Shown: one piece after another, positions 46,971 through 59,445 of the stretch
How the letters are laid out: each line of letters starts with the position of its first letter
Position numbering within the stretch: position 1 is the first letter of the stretch
Assembly (NCBI GenBank): GCA_023101885.1
Contig: JALPQD010000007.1
Coordinates: forward strand, 2,376,124 to 2,440,123
Source: Typhlomys cinereus
Taxonomy: Eukaryota; Chordata; Mammalia; Rodentia; Platacanthomyidae
Direction of reading: 5' to 3'
DNA: 64,000 nucleotides
The notes under the pieces: model-generated
Database searches by the model: none
Told to the model about the DNA's origin: nothing
What the model saw: the letters and a program-made list of their open reading frames with translations, nothing else
Program-made: the position numbers and the translations under genes

Positions 46971-49220
46971 AATATTTCCCATGAAATTGACAGGATCTGT
47001 TTCAAATATGTATATATATTATGTAATATATATGACTGTTAATTTGTAAGCTATAAAACAGAAGAAGCCAAATACTTTCAAGAGATTTTAGGAGACAATT
47101 TTAAAGGTGTTTTTCTATAACACCAACTCAATTCAGTGCGGCGAAATACTTAAAGGGGACAAATAAGATTGAAAAAGCTCATGGGAAATATAGTTACCTC
47201 AGTCCTTGTACTTAATAACACCCAAACAGCATTTTCATTGGTAAAACATAAAGATGTCCCAGTGGCATCCTACACACATCAAATTGTTAGTTTGTTGCAG
47301 AAGATAGAATATGTCTACTAAACTCTGGCAGTATAAGTTAAAAAGTATGATGATAAAATAAAATAAAAATATGAATCACATATTAATAGTAAAAGTGACA
47401 TTTCTCCCACCATCATAACAAAAAATAAAAAATATTTAACAATAGTATGGGAGCAAGTTTTTCAAATTTTTATGCCAATAGAAGGAAGGCATCTGGAAAT
47501 AATTTATCTTGCTTCATCTAGAATTGTACCTAAGTAGCTCACTGAAAGGTAGTTGTGCTGACTTACATGGTATTTGGCACCAACGACAAGAAAATGACAC
47601 ATACTACAGTGGACAGTCATTAAACACATACATACACACACATACACACACATACACACATGCTCACACACATACACACATGCACACACACATACACACA
47701 CACACATACACACACATACATACACACACATACACATATACACACTCTGCCAGTCAAAGCCAGGCTGTATAGTTGGGAAAAGGATGCTCAAGTTAGATTT
47801 AAGCATCCTTTTCTTTTATAATAAAACTCTCTATAGAAGTCACCAGGTATGAAGCTGCATGGATCAGCCAGGACATGTATCTGAAACTTGCAGAGACTAC
47901 GTTCTTACGTGTTATCCCGTGGGAATATGCAATTACAGAGAAATAGTATTAGCCTCAAAAATATAAAAGCCCAAATGAATCTACAAGTCTCTTGCATACA
48001 AATTGTAAATTGTCAGCAATAAAGGATGATTTTTCACGTAGCCCTTTTCAAGTGGCCAGAGGGTCAGAACTGGCAGGAAGGCAAGCTAGCAGAGCTCAGC
48101 TGCCTTGCTAGAAATGAGATGAGGTGCACATGCAACATTTTAAATGCCAGAGAGAGAAGGAGAGGTTTAAGCAAACTGCAGCACTTACCCTCCTCTCTTT
48201 TGTTATTATTGCTTTCTTGAAATCCTCTTAACCTGGTGCTAAGTAGATTTGCAAAATGATCCCCTGCTACTAGGCACCTCACTACACGGGCTATTAGACT
48301 CAATGAACATTGGGCCTTCAGATTTGCTGATCAATGGGAACAAAGTCAGAGTGTGTATGTGAGAGAATCACAGAAAAATTCCAAAAGTAACCACCCATAA
48401 TCAACCTGCGATTTAAAAACTTGTCTTTGTTCATTAACGAACATTCTGAAGCAATTCATGAGTGAAATCAGAATGCAAGTGGTGCTGAAGTTACAATAAA
48501 TTTCAAATATTTCCTTGGCTCTATTCCTTTGGTCAAATTAGAAATCTCGGGAAAGTTAAGTGAGCGATTATCATTAGTAAAGAAATTAGCTGCTGAATAG
48601 CAAGACATCCTCCCAGATCAAGCTCTGCCTCCTGCAACGGCAGTCCTCTGAGCAACTTAAGCCAAAGAGGTTACTCTGGTTCACAGCTCAGACTGCACAG
48701 TCCTTTCTGATGGAGAAGTCATAGTGGTTGGTCCTTCGGTGGTCATGTTGCATTTGCAGACAAGAAATAGAGGAAAGAGTAGAAAGGGTGTGCCAACTGC
48801 AAGCCTGTCTGTCCAACCCATGTTCTCCTAAGACAAAATGAGATGGAAGACCAAGGTTGCATCAGAGCCCCAGCAATGCATCGCCATACCTGGTACACTC
48901 AGAAGATCATGGAAAGACAATCAACAGACCAATCGCTTTCTCCAGTGACCTTCAGAAGGGAAGTCACACAAAAATGAATGTCAGAATCAGTCTACTCTGA
49001 CCTGATTAATAGTACTTAATGGCCCCTAATAGCTCCATCAGAAGGATGAATGGAATAATTTTGTACTGTACAAATTTAAAATGTAACTTCCTGAAAAGGA
49101 CCTCTTTATTAAAAATGGTGACAAATTGGTCTCAGAAAAAAAAAGATTAGCTGAGTGAGAGAAGGCATGATCACCCCAACTCCACAAATATTCAGAGTCA
49201 CGAGAACCTGAGATCAAATA
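46971..49220. other. Mostly unannotated sequence with one CA-rich array
   Basis: No gene is recognised. The part at about 48640-48850 shows faint similarity to minus-strand LTR remnants (ttactctggttcacagctca) but is too diverged to call. The CA-rich array is listed separately. Confidence 0.4.
47622..47746. repeat. Interrupted (CA)n/(CATA)n microsatellite
   Basis: About 125 bases of acacacatacacac-type repeats with regular CATA interruptions. Confidence 0.92.
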
Positions 49221-49221
49221 C

Positions 49222-49505
49222 CGAGCAACCCATCTGTAAAGCTAGGCATGGTGGGATGTGCCAAGGAATTGGAAATTAGAGACAGGCAGATTCTGGGGTC
49301 TTGATAAGTCAGTCTATAAAAGAAAAAGCAAGTTCCAGGTTTAATGAGAAGATTTGTCTCAAAAATAAGGTCATAGATCAGTGAGATGACTCAGTTGGTA
49401 CAAGTAGGTTAATGGCCAGAGATTAATCCCTAAAACCTACAAATGCAGACTTGCAAATATTGCCCTCTAACTTCCACACATGCCACCAGGAGTAAGCAGA
49501 CAGGC
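49222..49505 (+). mobile_element. Diverged B4/ID-B1-like SINE remnants
   Basis: A B1-like part (gctaggcatggtgggatgtg ... gagacaggcagattc) is followed by a tRNA-like part (cagtgagatgactcagttgg) and ccctctaacttccacacatg, a tail common to rodent tRNA-derived SINEs. It may be one composite or two adjacent insertions. No TSD was found. Confidence 0.5.
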
Positions 49506-49985
49506 AATAATTGTTCAATAATTTACCCTCCAATGTGAGGGGAAAATAAGTGTACTTCAATTTCATTTCATTTCTGTTCACTTCAGTTCTTCTCAATTAC
49601 TATACTTTAATTCCACATTACTTGTCTCTGTACCCATTGGCCATGAAGGGAAGTCTGCATTGTAGCTTTGTATTGGAAACTAAACTAGTACTTCTCAGTT
49701 GTTCTCCATATGCAGTCTGAGAGATTCTGTTCTAAGTGAGGTGATAAATTAAAAAAAAAAATCTTTCCACAGTAGCTCAGCTAGAAGCTATAACAGACAC
49801 AAAACTATCAGAATCAGGGGAAAGTAACCAGAAGCAGCACAGCTAAAGGTCATGCAAGAAATAAGCAAGTAAGGAACTCCTGACCCACCTGAAGCTCATT
49901 CACAGACATACACATGAACTTTGTCATACATTGTCCTTCTGCCCAGCTTGACAGAGCACTGAAGGGAACAAGTTTATCTAGGAGA
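49506..49985. other. Unannotated sequence
   Basis: There is no recognisable gene or repeat. Confidence 0.4.
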
Positions 49986-49989
49986 AGTG

Positions 49990-50345
49990 GGAGTGTCGTA
50001 GAGTCTTTTCTTGTTGCTGTGATAAAACACTCTAACATAAGCAACTTAAAGGAAAAAGGTTTTATTCTGAGTCATAATGCCTGCTGTACAGTCAATCATG
50101 GTAAGTCACGATTTGGGGACCTTGAGACAACAGGTCACCTCACATTTGTAGGTAAGAAGTAGAGAAGGATGAATGCTATCTGCTGAGCTCACTTTTTCCT
50201 TTTGGAACAGTACAGAATTCCCAGTCCAGGAAACAGTTACACCAGCCATACTCCTACAGCTGAGACGGTCTCCCCATCTCAATTAGCATGATCAACATAA
50301 TCTCCTAGAGGCATGGCTAGAGACTAAAGCAGAGAATTCTTATAC
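49990..50345 (-). mobile_element. ERVL-MaLR-like LTR remnant
   Basis: Read on the minus strand, it starts near the right end and has an AATAAA signal near its 3' end (seen as aaaggttttattctgag at about 50055-50070). It is followed by ttgttgctgtgataaaacac at the left border, the usual LTR end for this family. Internal parts are diverged. Confidence 0.5.
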
Positions 50346-50763
50346 CTGTGTCCAAAGGCTTGCCTCATAGACCATTGTAGATCTTACCAAGTTGTCATTA
50401 ACCACATAAGGGACTTTTGGAAATATTTTAGAAAGGAATATAGAAAGCATGCAGATTAATAACTTCAAAGAATGGTTTATAGTTACAACCAGCACATTTC
50501 CCTTTCTGGATGCACGAACTAACATAATTATTATCCGTAGATATTCTTGTTGCATGTGACAGTTCCAAATATTGCTTTACTTCTTCATTATAAAATAATG
50601 CATATAATGGGCCCATGGGCCCAAGTTCACATTATTAGAAAATGAAGGTTTCACATTACAGATCTAGGTAAATCTTGCCTTAGTTGTTCTATTTCTTGCC
50701 ATTACCCTTCTTGACTGCCCCAGTCTCTTTTTTTCACTGTCATTTCTCCTTTGGTGACTCAAT
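50346..50763. other. Unannotated sequence
   Basis: There is no recognisable gene or repeat. Confidence 0.4.
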
Positions 50764-50870
50764 AGATATATAATCAATACATACATAATGGATATATAAT
50801 CGATACATAATCAGTGCATCCATAGTTAATATATATACAATCAATGCATAATCAATGCATACATAATCAA
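50764..50870. repeat. Degenerate minisatellite (atacataatcaatgc-type units)
   Basis: About seven variants of a 12-18 base motif (such as acataatcaatgcat and atatataatcgatac) occur in tandem. Units differ in length and sequence, so it is an old array. Confidence 0.8.
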
Positions 50871-51173
50871 ACAGTTTGATCTGGTTAGGGTAAGGTATGC
50901 AAGGACCATATGAACACTTTCCTTGGAATCCATAGACCTATAAATTTCAGTATGATTCCATCTCCACTGTGTAAGGACAGTACTTCCTCACCAGAACCAA
51001 AGCAAACTGAAGATTCACAGGGGATGTCAGTTCATTGGATAGAAAGACCAGTGTTTAGAGACTTGCTTCCTCACAGATGGCTTAAGAAGTCAAAATCTGA
51101 CAAAGTGTAACAGAGGATGCTGATTAGCATGAGACCTTATTAGAGAGTCAGAATGCTTTCATAGTAAGACTTT
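50871..51173. other. Unannotated sequence
   Basis: There is no recognisable gene or repeat. Confidence 0.4.
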
Positions 51174-51188
51174 AAGACTTGGAGGTAG

Positions 51189-51485
51189 GGCTGGAGAGGT
51201 GGCTCAGGGGTTAAGCCTCCGCCTTGCAGGCGGAAGGTCCCGAGTTCGGATCCCAGATCCCACGTATAGACGCCAGACGGAAGCGGGGGCGGCCTGCGCT
51301 TCTGGTCCTGGTAGGGCGGAGCCTGTGAATCCCGGGGCAGAAGTAGGTGGAGGCATCCATGGTGGTCCACGAATTCGTCCGTGGTTCTACACACACATAC
51401 ACACACACACAGACACGCGCGCGCACATACACACAGTTGAATAAATAATAATAATAAAAAAAAAAGTTTAAAAAAAAAAAAAAAA
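51189..51485 (+). mobile_element. Young B2-like SINE
   Basis: A complete copy with promoter boxes (ggctcagggg; agttcggatcc), body, CA-rich array with GCGC interruption at about 51390-51434, ttgaataaataataat and a long A tail. A 15-bp TSD with one mismatch, aagacttggaggtag at 51174-51188 and aagacttggaggcag at 51486-51500, supports the borders. The long A tail suggests a recent insertion. Confidence 0.96.
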
Positions 51486-51569
51486 AAGACTTGGAGGCAG
51501 AATTTTTCTGGTGCCGTATATATAAGCTATCACACAGGAGGAGCTTGGGAAAATCACCTCCCTAAATGT

Positions 51570-51995
51570 GTATGCCAGTTAGATATGGTTGTCAACTCAA
51601 CAGTTGGAGTCTGTGGCTTTGGACACATCAGGAAAGAATTGGTACTTAAGGCAAGCCATAAGTAGATGTGTGAGAGACGTCTGATCGATGCTTCCAGGCT
51701 CAGTCAAAGAGAGAGGGACCACGGGCAGGTGAAAAGGATGGAGAGAGCTGGACCAGTAGTTTGGCACACAGGCATGCCAGCAGGTGGGAAAATCGTTCCT
51801 CTTTCAGCATTACAGTGGATGTGGTATGGCCTGTTCCCTGTGCTCGTGATGTTGGCATGAACACTCCAGCCATGTAACGTCATGTAATGTCATGCAATGT
51901 AAGTGACAGTCATAAACAAGGATAAGCCCCTTTTTTCCTAAAGAGTTTGGCAATGTTGTTATCAGCAACATACAGAGAAGCTCTTTCAGGATGTC
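51570..51995 (+). mobile_element. ERVL-MaLR-like LTR remnant
   Basis: It is homologous by eye to the LTR at 34953-35377 in the same orientation: gttgtcaactcaacagttgg, then ggctttggacacatc, then gataagcccctttttt near the 3' end, and ttatcagcaaca at the end. The AATAAA position is mutated. A short 10-base tandem repeat (catgtaa/cgt, catgtaatgt, catgcaatgt) lies at about 51871-51900. Confidence 0.6.
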
Positions 51996-52704
51996 TTAGT
52001 TTTGTTACTTGTGAAGAAAGGATAAGCTCAACAGTACCCCCATAAGAGTAAAATAAGGTGGCAAGAGAGTCTCATCCTATAAATATTTGAACATATTAGA
52101 ATCATCTCTCATTTATCAATAGAAATTGAGGTTCATGCTTCTGAAATAAAATAATTGTGTGAGCTATGGTAAAAGTAAAAAAAAATCCATGTGTCTCAAT
52201 CCATATTCTACTATGTGTCTTCTAAACATGTCCTCCTTTGACCTGTCCCCGAGATGAGCTGTCCAGGGAACTGAAGCACACCAGTTATAGATGGTTTGAG
52301 CACAGGGCAGGTAAGCACCACAAGGGTTAGGCAAGCCCTGACTTTGCACTGCAAGCCTCCTGACTCCCTTCTGCCACCATATCACAGTGGCAACAGAGAC
52401 ACGATTCACAATTTAAGAGCCCAGAATCAGAACACCTAAGTTCTGACTCTGGTTATGTGTTTTTCTGTTGTCACTATAATTCCATCAGTGTGTTTCCTTT
52501 TGAAATCAGATTGATAGATCCCCGTTCAGCTTACTCCAGTGAGTCTGTATGAAGGCAGATGTGAAAGCTACTTTGAAAAATGCATGACAATAAATAAGTA
52601 GAGTAGATCAATGTAAGGATCTACTCTATGTATGTAAAAATTGTGTGACTTGAAAAATGAAATGAATTTAAAATGCATACTAAAGAATACACATTTTATA
52701 TATA
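51996..52704. other. Unannotated sequence
   Basis: There is no recognisable gene or repeat. Confidence 0.4.
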
Positions 52705-52710
52705 TACACA

Positions 52711-52764
<54 letters not shown>
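52698..52764. repeat. (CA)n microsatellite flanked by (TA)n
   Basis: A CA array of about 25 units lies between short TATATA runs. It is not part of a SINE that I can recognise. Confidence 0.95.
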
Positions 52765-52765
<1 letters not shown>

Positions 52766-55700
52766 GGCTCCAAAGATGTTTGTACTACTAATAAAATATA
52801 GATATAGTTAACAAAGTATAATTAACAGAAAATAATTAACAAAATAAATCTTTAGATCCCTGACTGTGTTGAATTTTCTTGGAGAAAGCAATACCTTATA
52901 TTTGCATTAGCACAGGTGAAGAATAAAGAAAGACTTATAAAAATATTTTGTTTTAAAAAGAACTTGGATAGGCATAATTAATCATTAGGTCTCATACTAT
53001 ATTCATCAAACAATAAAATAAAATCCCAAGGGCCTACAGTCTACAAAGTATCATGAGCCGTTGAACAAAGAGATTATATAATGAGAAAAAACTCAACCTG
53101 ATGTAAAGCAAGTACTTAGCGCTTACCTCACATCTCTTTAAAAGAGCAATATGGCATAGATATTATTTCAATCTGTAGGTAAAATTAACAAGATCAGAGA
53201 CACCCTTCAACTCACCAATAGACACAAAACTAATCACATGCAGACAGACTACTATGGCTACAAAGCTAATCACATGCAGACAGACTAGATCCAAGCCCAC
53301 TCCATAGTCCAAGCAAATTCTGGATCAGATCCATCCTATCACCTTGATACAGTAATATCACAAAGACAAAGCATTAAAAAAACTCAGAATTTTGTAAACA
53401 GTAGAACTAGATAAAAAGATGAGCTACACAATGTGTAAGCTATAGGAAGGGCCAAAATATTAGATCAATGATTGATAATACCACATAGAGACGGTCAGCT
53501 ATGCTTAGATTACTGGAGTTCCAAACACATCCTGCTAGACAGAAAGCTAGCAAAAGCTAGACAGAAGTATTAAGCATCTCCACAAGTTAACATAGGTTAG
53601 GAAAGGTCAGAGCTCAGGAGATGATTCACCTGAGCATTCATTACTCACTGTGTCATTGGAAATGGATTTCAAGGATCTAATAATTTGACTTTTATTTGAC
53701 TCATAAGCACTCAGAAATTCAGCATTTATTATTAATAACAGAATTCTTCCATCCAAATTCTCTGTTCTTGTACTTCAGTGAGACAGAAGGGCCTAATTTT
53801 CTGAATTATGATTCTTTTCACCGGCTACAGAAGTAAACAAATGTTGAACACTGTTAGATAATTGTTTCCTAATTAACAAAACAAATGTTCAAATCCACGT
53901 GTGTCCTGAGTTCTCTTGAAGGGAACAATGATGAGAACATGGGCATGTGTGTGCCCCATGCAAAGAACCTACTCATGTTTCTTTAATAAATGTAGAGTAG
54001 ACAATAGCACCAAGAAGAAGACTATAATGAAATTAGCCTTGCAGACTAAAGGGAGAGTTTCCAAATTCAGACTTTGGTTGTTAAGATTTGAAAGCTGGAG
54101 ATGATTTTTCCCAGATATGCAAACCTGAAGATGAAGTTATAGACAGAAACAGGCAAAGCTGAAGAAGAATGAGAAATATATGTACTTTGATAATTCTTTA
54201 AAATTCACCCAAGGAATTTATACTCCTTTTGAACATTGGCTTTAGGTCCAGGTTTGGTCTGATAATTAACAGTTTTTGTAAAGGTAGAGGTCTTGTCATG
54301 TCATGGACATCGCTTTTGTAACAGAAGGAAAATGTTATCAATAAGAAAAAAGTTGCCTTTGGAACATATTTTGGTTAAAAACAAAGTGCTAAGTGTAGAA
54401 ATTACTGTAATGATGACATATGAGAGTAATGAATGATCTTGGGGAACTAAGGGGGACAAGAAACTAGATGCATGCTAAATCAAGAAATGTTTTATTAATA
54501 TGCATTTTTAAAGAGCCCATTAAGGGGTTAGGGAATGATATAAACTAGGCAAAGTGACTTTTTGGCTTGCATATTACCTGTTCCCTTCCAATCTCTTCCC
54601 GTACCATTCAGTACTTGCAAATCACTATCCTTGCTCGACTGTTTGCTATAATCTCCCAGAGTCTCTAGGATAGTCAAGTTGAAAAACACACTGTTGAGGA
54701 AAGGAGAACTAGAAAAAAATGGCAGCATTAATCCAGAATAAATGGCAGTTTATGGAGATGGAATAATGATCCTTATATTGCAAAAGCATGAAGTGTCTGT
54801 GACTTCATGTCCTAGATATGTGATGTCTATGACCACAGAAGATACTCCTGAGAGATAGGAATATAATTATAGGAACATGAACATGAAAAATCTGGGTTAG
54901 GAAAGGGCTTCTTAATCTTTTTCCACTTGCAAATCCTTTGAGTTAAGAAAAATTTGCACAACCTCAGGCTTGTAGAGAAAGGTATACAGATAAAATATCT
55001 ATTAATAATACACCAACAAAATTATAAGGTATTTTTTGACTTTATTGTCTTAATACAACTTCTTGGTATACATATAATTTAACAGCTTATTAAAACCAAA
55101 GTGAATATTTATACTAGTGAGATGGATGTGTTTTTATTTTCATGTAAATAACTAAGTCTGAAATATATTTGCTACTGAAGGACATATTGACTTTGTTATT
55201 GTTATTGCTGAAAACCCAACTTCTTATTAATGCAAAGTACAAAATGGCAAAAGTACATCCAAGGTCGTTTAAGAAACTATTAGTGGTTCTGTTCTTATTG
55301 CTAGCCAAAGTTCATGTTATGATTGTTTAATGGAACTTAATTAGCAACTTAAACAGCAATTGTTAAAATCAAACATCTTAAGAGAATACAATCAAAGATG
55401 TACTAATTTGAGGACTGCATGCTGAGGAATGGCAGCAGGAAAATATTTAAAGCCTTTTTGATAATTAACTATTATGTTTTTATAAGAGCAAAAAACTTGG
55501 CAAGCAAAACAAAAACAGTGGAGTTCATGGAAAAAGAACATCTAGTCTCTGAGTTAAAGTGTTTCAGTCAGCTTAGGTGGGTTTGTGCGTTGATGGTGTG
55601 ATCACTGCAAGTTCATATATTGCATATTGAGACCCAAGGGTGCATTCAGTGAAGTAGCATGTAGCACTGATAAGTACTGCCTTGCCTGGGATTCATACTG

Positions 55701-55785
55701 CACTTGATTTTAAATTCACTTTTGGGCTTAGCATGTTCAGAAGCCACTTACCTTTGTCACAGTTTTAAAACATCTACGCTCAGTT
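52765..55785. other. AT-rich unique sequence
   Basis: About 3 kb holds no recognised gene, SINE or LINE-1 apart from the small duplication at 53224-53286. Confidence 0.45.
53224..53286. repeat. Near-tandem 27-bp duplication
   Basis: Two copies of a 27-base unit beginning acaaa and ending cagacagact (53224-53250 and 53260-53286) differ at one base and are separated by 9 bases. Confidence 0.88.
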
Positions 55786-55789
55786 TTGT

Positions 55790-56190
55790 GACTGTGGTGG
55801 CTACCACTGTCAGCACTGACCTAGAGTCACCCGGAAGACAAGCATGTGGAGATGGCGGGAAGAACCTTCTAGATCAAGGCATGCATGTGAGGGAGTGTAC
55901 AGGGTACGTCTGCTGAGCTGGGCAGGCACACCTGCACCCTGGGCAGCAAGCGGTGTCTCACAGCCACTAGTCTCATACTTGATACAAATGAGAACACAGC
56001 TGAGCACCAGCGTTCATCTTTCGCTGCTTCCTGACTCAGGTTGTCGTGGACCAGGTGCCCAGCGACCGCCATGCCTTACCCTACAGCTCACGGTCACCTG
56101 CGTGCTCAAGCTGACTGGTCTTTCTCACGTGCTTTGGTTGAGATATTGTGCCACAGCAATGAGTCAAGCAATGAATGAAGTGCGCCCATA
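55790..56190 (+). mobile_element. ERVL-MaLR-like LTR remnant
   Basis: It starts near gtggtggctaccactgtcag with ctgacctagagtcacccgg, has gagaacacagctgagcacca and gcgaccgccatgccttac in the middle, and ends with ttgtgccacagcaatgag. This is the order of rodent MT-type LTRs as I know them. The usual AATAAA is not preserved. It is more GC-rich than its surroundings. Confidence 0.5.
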
Positions 56191-56650
56191 AAGGCTTGCT
56201 ACGCTGTTTAAGAAGCTGACTTCAGGATGCCCGTATATGGAAGATCACTTAGGAGGAGGAGAACGCTTTCTTTCTCACAGTCAACTTCTGCCCCACTAAT
56301 CTGTTGTTTAGCCTTACAAACCTTTATTTCCTCTTATATGTCTCTTGATTTTATTCTTTCACTAAAATACACCACATGTATGTCTCCTGTGTGCTGCTGA
56401 TTACCTGCTCTACAGCCAAGTCATAGTTCAGTGAAAATTAGTCTCTAAGGCAAGGTTTCTCAAGGAGTGACTTTCATGATTACAATATGATACTGTATCA
56501 TGTCCATGTTATTATTAAAAAAGATGTCTAATATTTGAGGAATGATTTAGATGCCATTGTTTTTCATAAATTATTAACATTGTACATTTCCGTCTATATA
56601 GTGAAGGTTAAATACATATTCTAGCATGAATTTTTTTAACTTTGCATCTC
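56191..56650. other. Unannotated sequence
   Basis: There is no recognisable gene or repeat. Confidence 0.4.
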
Positions 56651-56659
56651 TATACTTGA

Positions 56660-57640
56660 TTTTTTTTTATTTCCACTCATACAAACTTAACAGGTACACT
56701 GGTCCCCTCCCTCCCTCCAACTCCCTACCCCCCTCCCCCTCCATTCCCCGGTGCAGTGCCTTCCCCTGCCATCCCCAGAGCATCCTTTAATGGGCATGCC
56801 AAACTCTCCTCTGGATCTTCCTCTCCGATGAGGTGCAAGGACCCAGTGGCATTTCCCAGAACCCTTTCCTGTGTTTCCGTTAAGCAAAGGAATACTACTG
56901 TGGCTGTCAATCCCTGGCCTCCCAGGATCCTAGTGCCTTTAGCAAATGCTAGACTTTGTGGGGTCAATAGTGTGTTGGACATAGCAAAGGGCATGCAAAG
57001 TCCAATTATGATTACTTTGATCCTAACTTGTGTGGAGTATCTTACATATCATTACTCCTCCCATCCTTGTGCTCTTACAATCTTACTACCCCCACTTCCT
57101 CACATTTCCCTGAGCTTCAGGATGGGGAGAGATTAGGCTGGCCTAATTCCAAGTGGTTGATATAGAGTCTCGGATGTTCTGGATTATGGTTTGTTGATTT
57201 TTTTTTCAGGTTTGCTGCTCCTGCAATGCCCTTCACTCCATCCTGATGCATATTGGATGTCACCTCCTGGACAGAGATAAAAACCTGCTAAACTAGAGTA
57301 TTGTTATAAGAGTCTATTCAAAGTTAGATGTAATAAAAGTAAGAAACCGCGGTGAGGGAGGGGTCAATCACTCATTTGCGAAATGGTCACTTTCTGACTG
57401 CCAGACTATATGCCCTCCCCTTCTGGTAAGATCATAACCCATCAGTTGTAAATGATCAGGAAGGAAAGTCTGTCTCATTACTTACTTACAGTCCTTGATG
57501 GTGGCCTATTTTCTCTGCTGTAACATGGTCCCCTCTCTCTTTGTTTCTAGTATGGCCATCCTTCCCCATCCCTCCTCTTCATAATCTTTACAATTACTGT
57601 AGATATTACAGGGAATTACCCTTAAGTGTCTCTAAGTGGG
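56660..57640 (-). other. LINE-1 3'UTR
   Basis: The T-run, tcatacaaacttaacaggta and the C-rich tract (G-rich on the element's sense strand, about 56700-56760) match the inverted forms of the 3'UTRs at 11247-12472 and 14110-16803. The region then runs to the end of ORF2. No gene is present. Confidence 0.9.
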
Positions 57641-58747
57641 TTTGGTACTAAGACCCACATATTAGGGAGTACATACAGTGCTTAATTTTCTGTGTCTGGG
57701 ATACTTCACTCAATATAATTGTTTCTACTTCCAATCATTTCCTGGAAAATTCCATTAATTCATCATTTTTGATGGCTGAGTAGTACTCCATATTATAAAA
57801 GTATCACATTTTCCTTATCCACTCATCAACCGTTGGACATTTGGGTTGATTCCATGACTTTGCTATTGTAAACAGTGCTGCTATGAACATTGTCGTGCTT
57901 GTGCTATCGAGGTGAATTTTTGCTGTATTGGGGTTATTCCCATACAGCAGGGTCCTATGGCATTTCAATCTTTAATTTCTTTAAGAATCTCCAGAGAGCT
58001 CACCTGCATTTCCAACAGCAATGTAGGAGAGTTCCCTCTCTCCACATTCTCTCCAGCATTTGGTGTTTGTATTATGGATTTTTGCCATCCCAACTGGGGT
58101 GAGATGATATCTCAGGGAAGTTTTTATTTGCATTTCCCTGATGGCTAAGGATGTGGAGCATTTTGTAAGATACTTGTGAGACATTTCAATTTCGTCCCTG
58201 GTAGTTTCTTTTAAGTTCCAGGGCGCATTTTTTACATGGCCCATTTGTTTCCTTGGTGTTTAGTTTTCTAAATTCCTTGTGCACTCTGCATAATAGAGTT
58301 CTATCAGATATGTGGTTAGTGAAGATTTTCTCCCATTCTGTGGGTTGCCTTTGTGCTCATGTTACATTCTCTTTATCTGAACAGAAGCTCTTTAATTTTA
58401 CAAGATCCCAACTGTTGAGAGTTTGTTGCAGTGACTGTGCTATTGGATGTCTGTTTAGGAACTGTTGGCCTAGCCCAATCAGCTCAAGGGAGTTCCCTAC
58501 CCTTTCAACTATGTTTTTTATAGTCTCTGGCCTTATATCAAGGTCCTTGATTCATTTGGAATTAAGTCTTGTACAAGGTGACAAGTACAGGTCCAGTTTT
58601 AATCTTCTGCATGTGGAGATCAGTTTTGCCAGCACCATTTGCTAAAGATACTGTTCTTTTTTCATTGGATTTTTTTTTTGGCCCCTTTGTCCAAGATCAA
58701 ATGGCTGTAGTTGTGTGGGCTTATATCTGGGTCTTCAACCCTTTCCA

Positions 58748-58897
58748 CTTATCCACTTGTCAACTGTTGGACATTTGGGTTGATTCCATGACTTTGCTAT
58801 TGTAAACAGTGCTGCTATGAACATGGTTGTGCTTGTGTTATGGAGGTGAATTTTTGATGTATGGGGGTTATTTCCAAAGTGGAATAGCAGGGTCATA
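58748..58897 (-). repeat. Duplicated ORF2 3' segment inside ORF2
   Basis: This 150-base stretch repeats the sequence at about 57817-57965 (shared gtaaacagtgctgctatgaa and neighbouring text), in the same orientation, about 0.8-1 kb away from its normal place. It sits between ttcaaccctttcc and ccattgatctg, which are adjacent in the copy at 14630-14660. A short shared ttatcca lies at the junction. The two copies differ at several sites. Confidence 0.85.
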
Positions 58898-59157
58898 TCC
58901 ATTGATCTGTGTGTCTATTTTGGAGCCAGTACCAGGTTATTTTTATAACTATGGATTTGTAGTATAGGCTAAAGTTTGGTATGGTGATACCTCCAGCAGT
59001 GTTTTTGTTACTTAGGATTGTCTTTGCTATCCTGAGTCTTTCGTGCCTCCATATGAATTTTGAGATTGTTTGGTCAACCTCTTTAAAGAATTGCTTTGGG
59101 ATTTTGATTGGTATAGCATTGAATTTGTATAATGCCTTTGGTAGGATGGTCATTTTT

Positions 59158-59445
59158 TTTTAATTTTTTTTATTATTATTTAGTCAACCGTGCGCATGTA
59201 CGTGTGTATGTGCGTGCGTGTGTGTGTGTCTGTGTATGTGTAGAACCACGGACGAATTCGCGAACCACCATGGACGCCTCCACCTCCTTCTGCCCCGGGA
59301 TTCACAGGCTCCGCCCTACCAGGACCAGAAGCGCAGGCCGCCCCCGCTTCCGCCTGGCGTCTATACGTGGGATCTGGGATCCGAACTCAGGACCTTCCGC
59401 CTGCAAGGCAGAGGCTTAACCCCTGAGCCACCTCTCCAGCCCCAT
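59158..59445 (-). mobile_element. Young B2-like SINE nested in LINE-1 ORF2
   Basis: A minus-strand complete copy: T/A-rich tail and ttattattatttagtcaacc at the left, a TG-rich array at about 59190-59240, body, and inverted promoter (aggcttaacccctgagccac, ctctccagcccc) at the right. The TSD ggatggtcattttt lies at 59144-59157 and 59446-59459. It lies in the same orientation as the host LINE-1. Confidence 0.95.
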
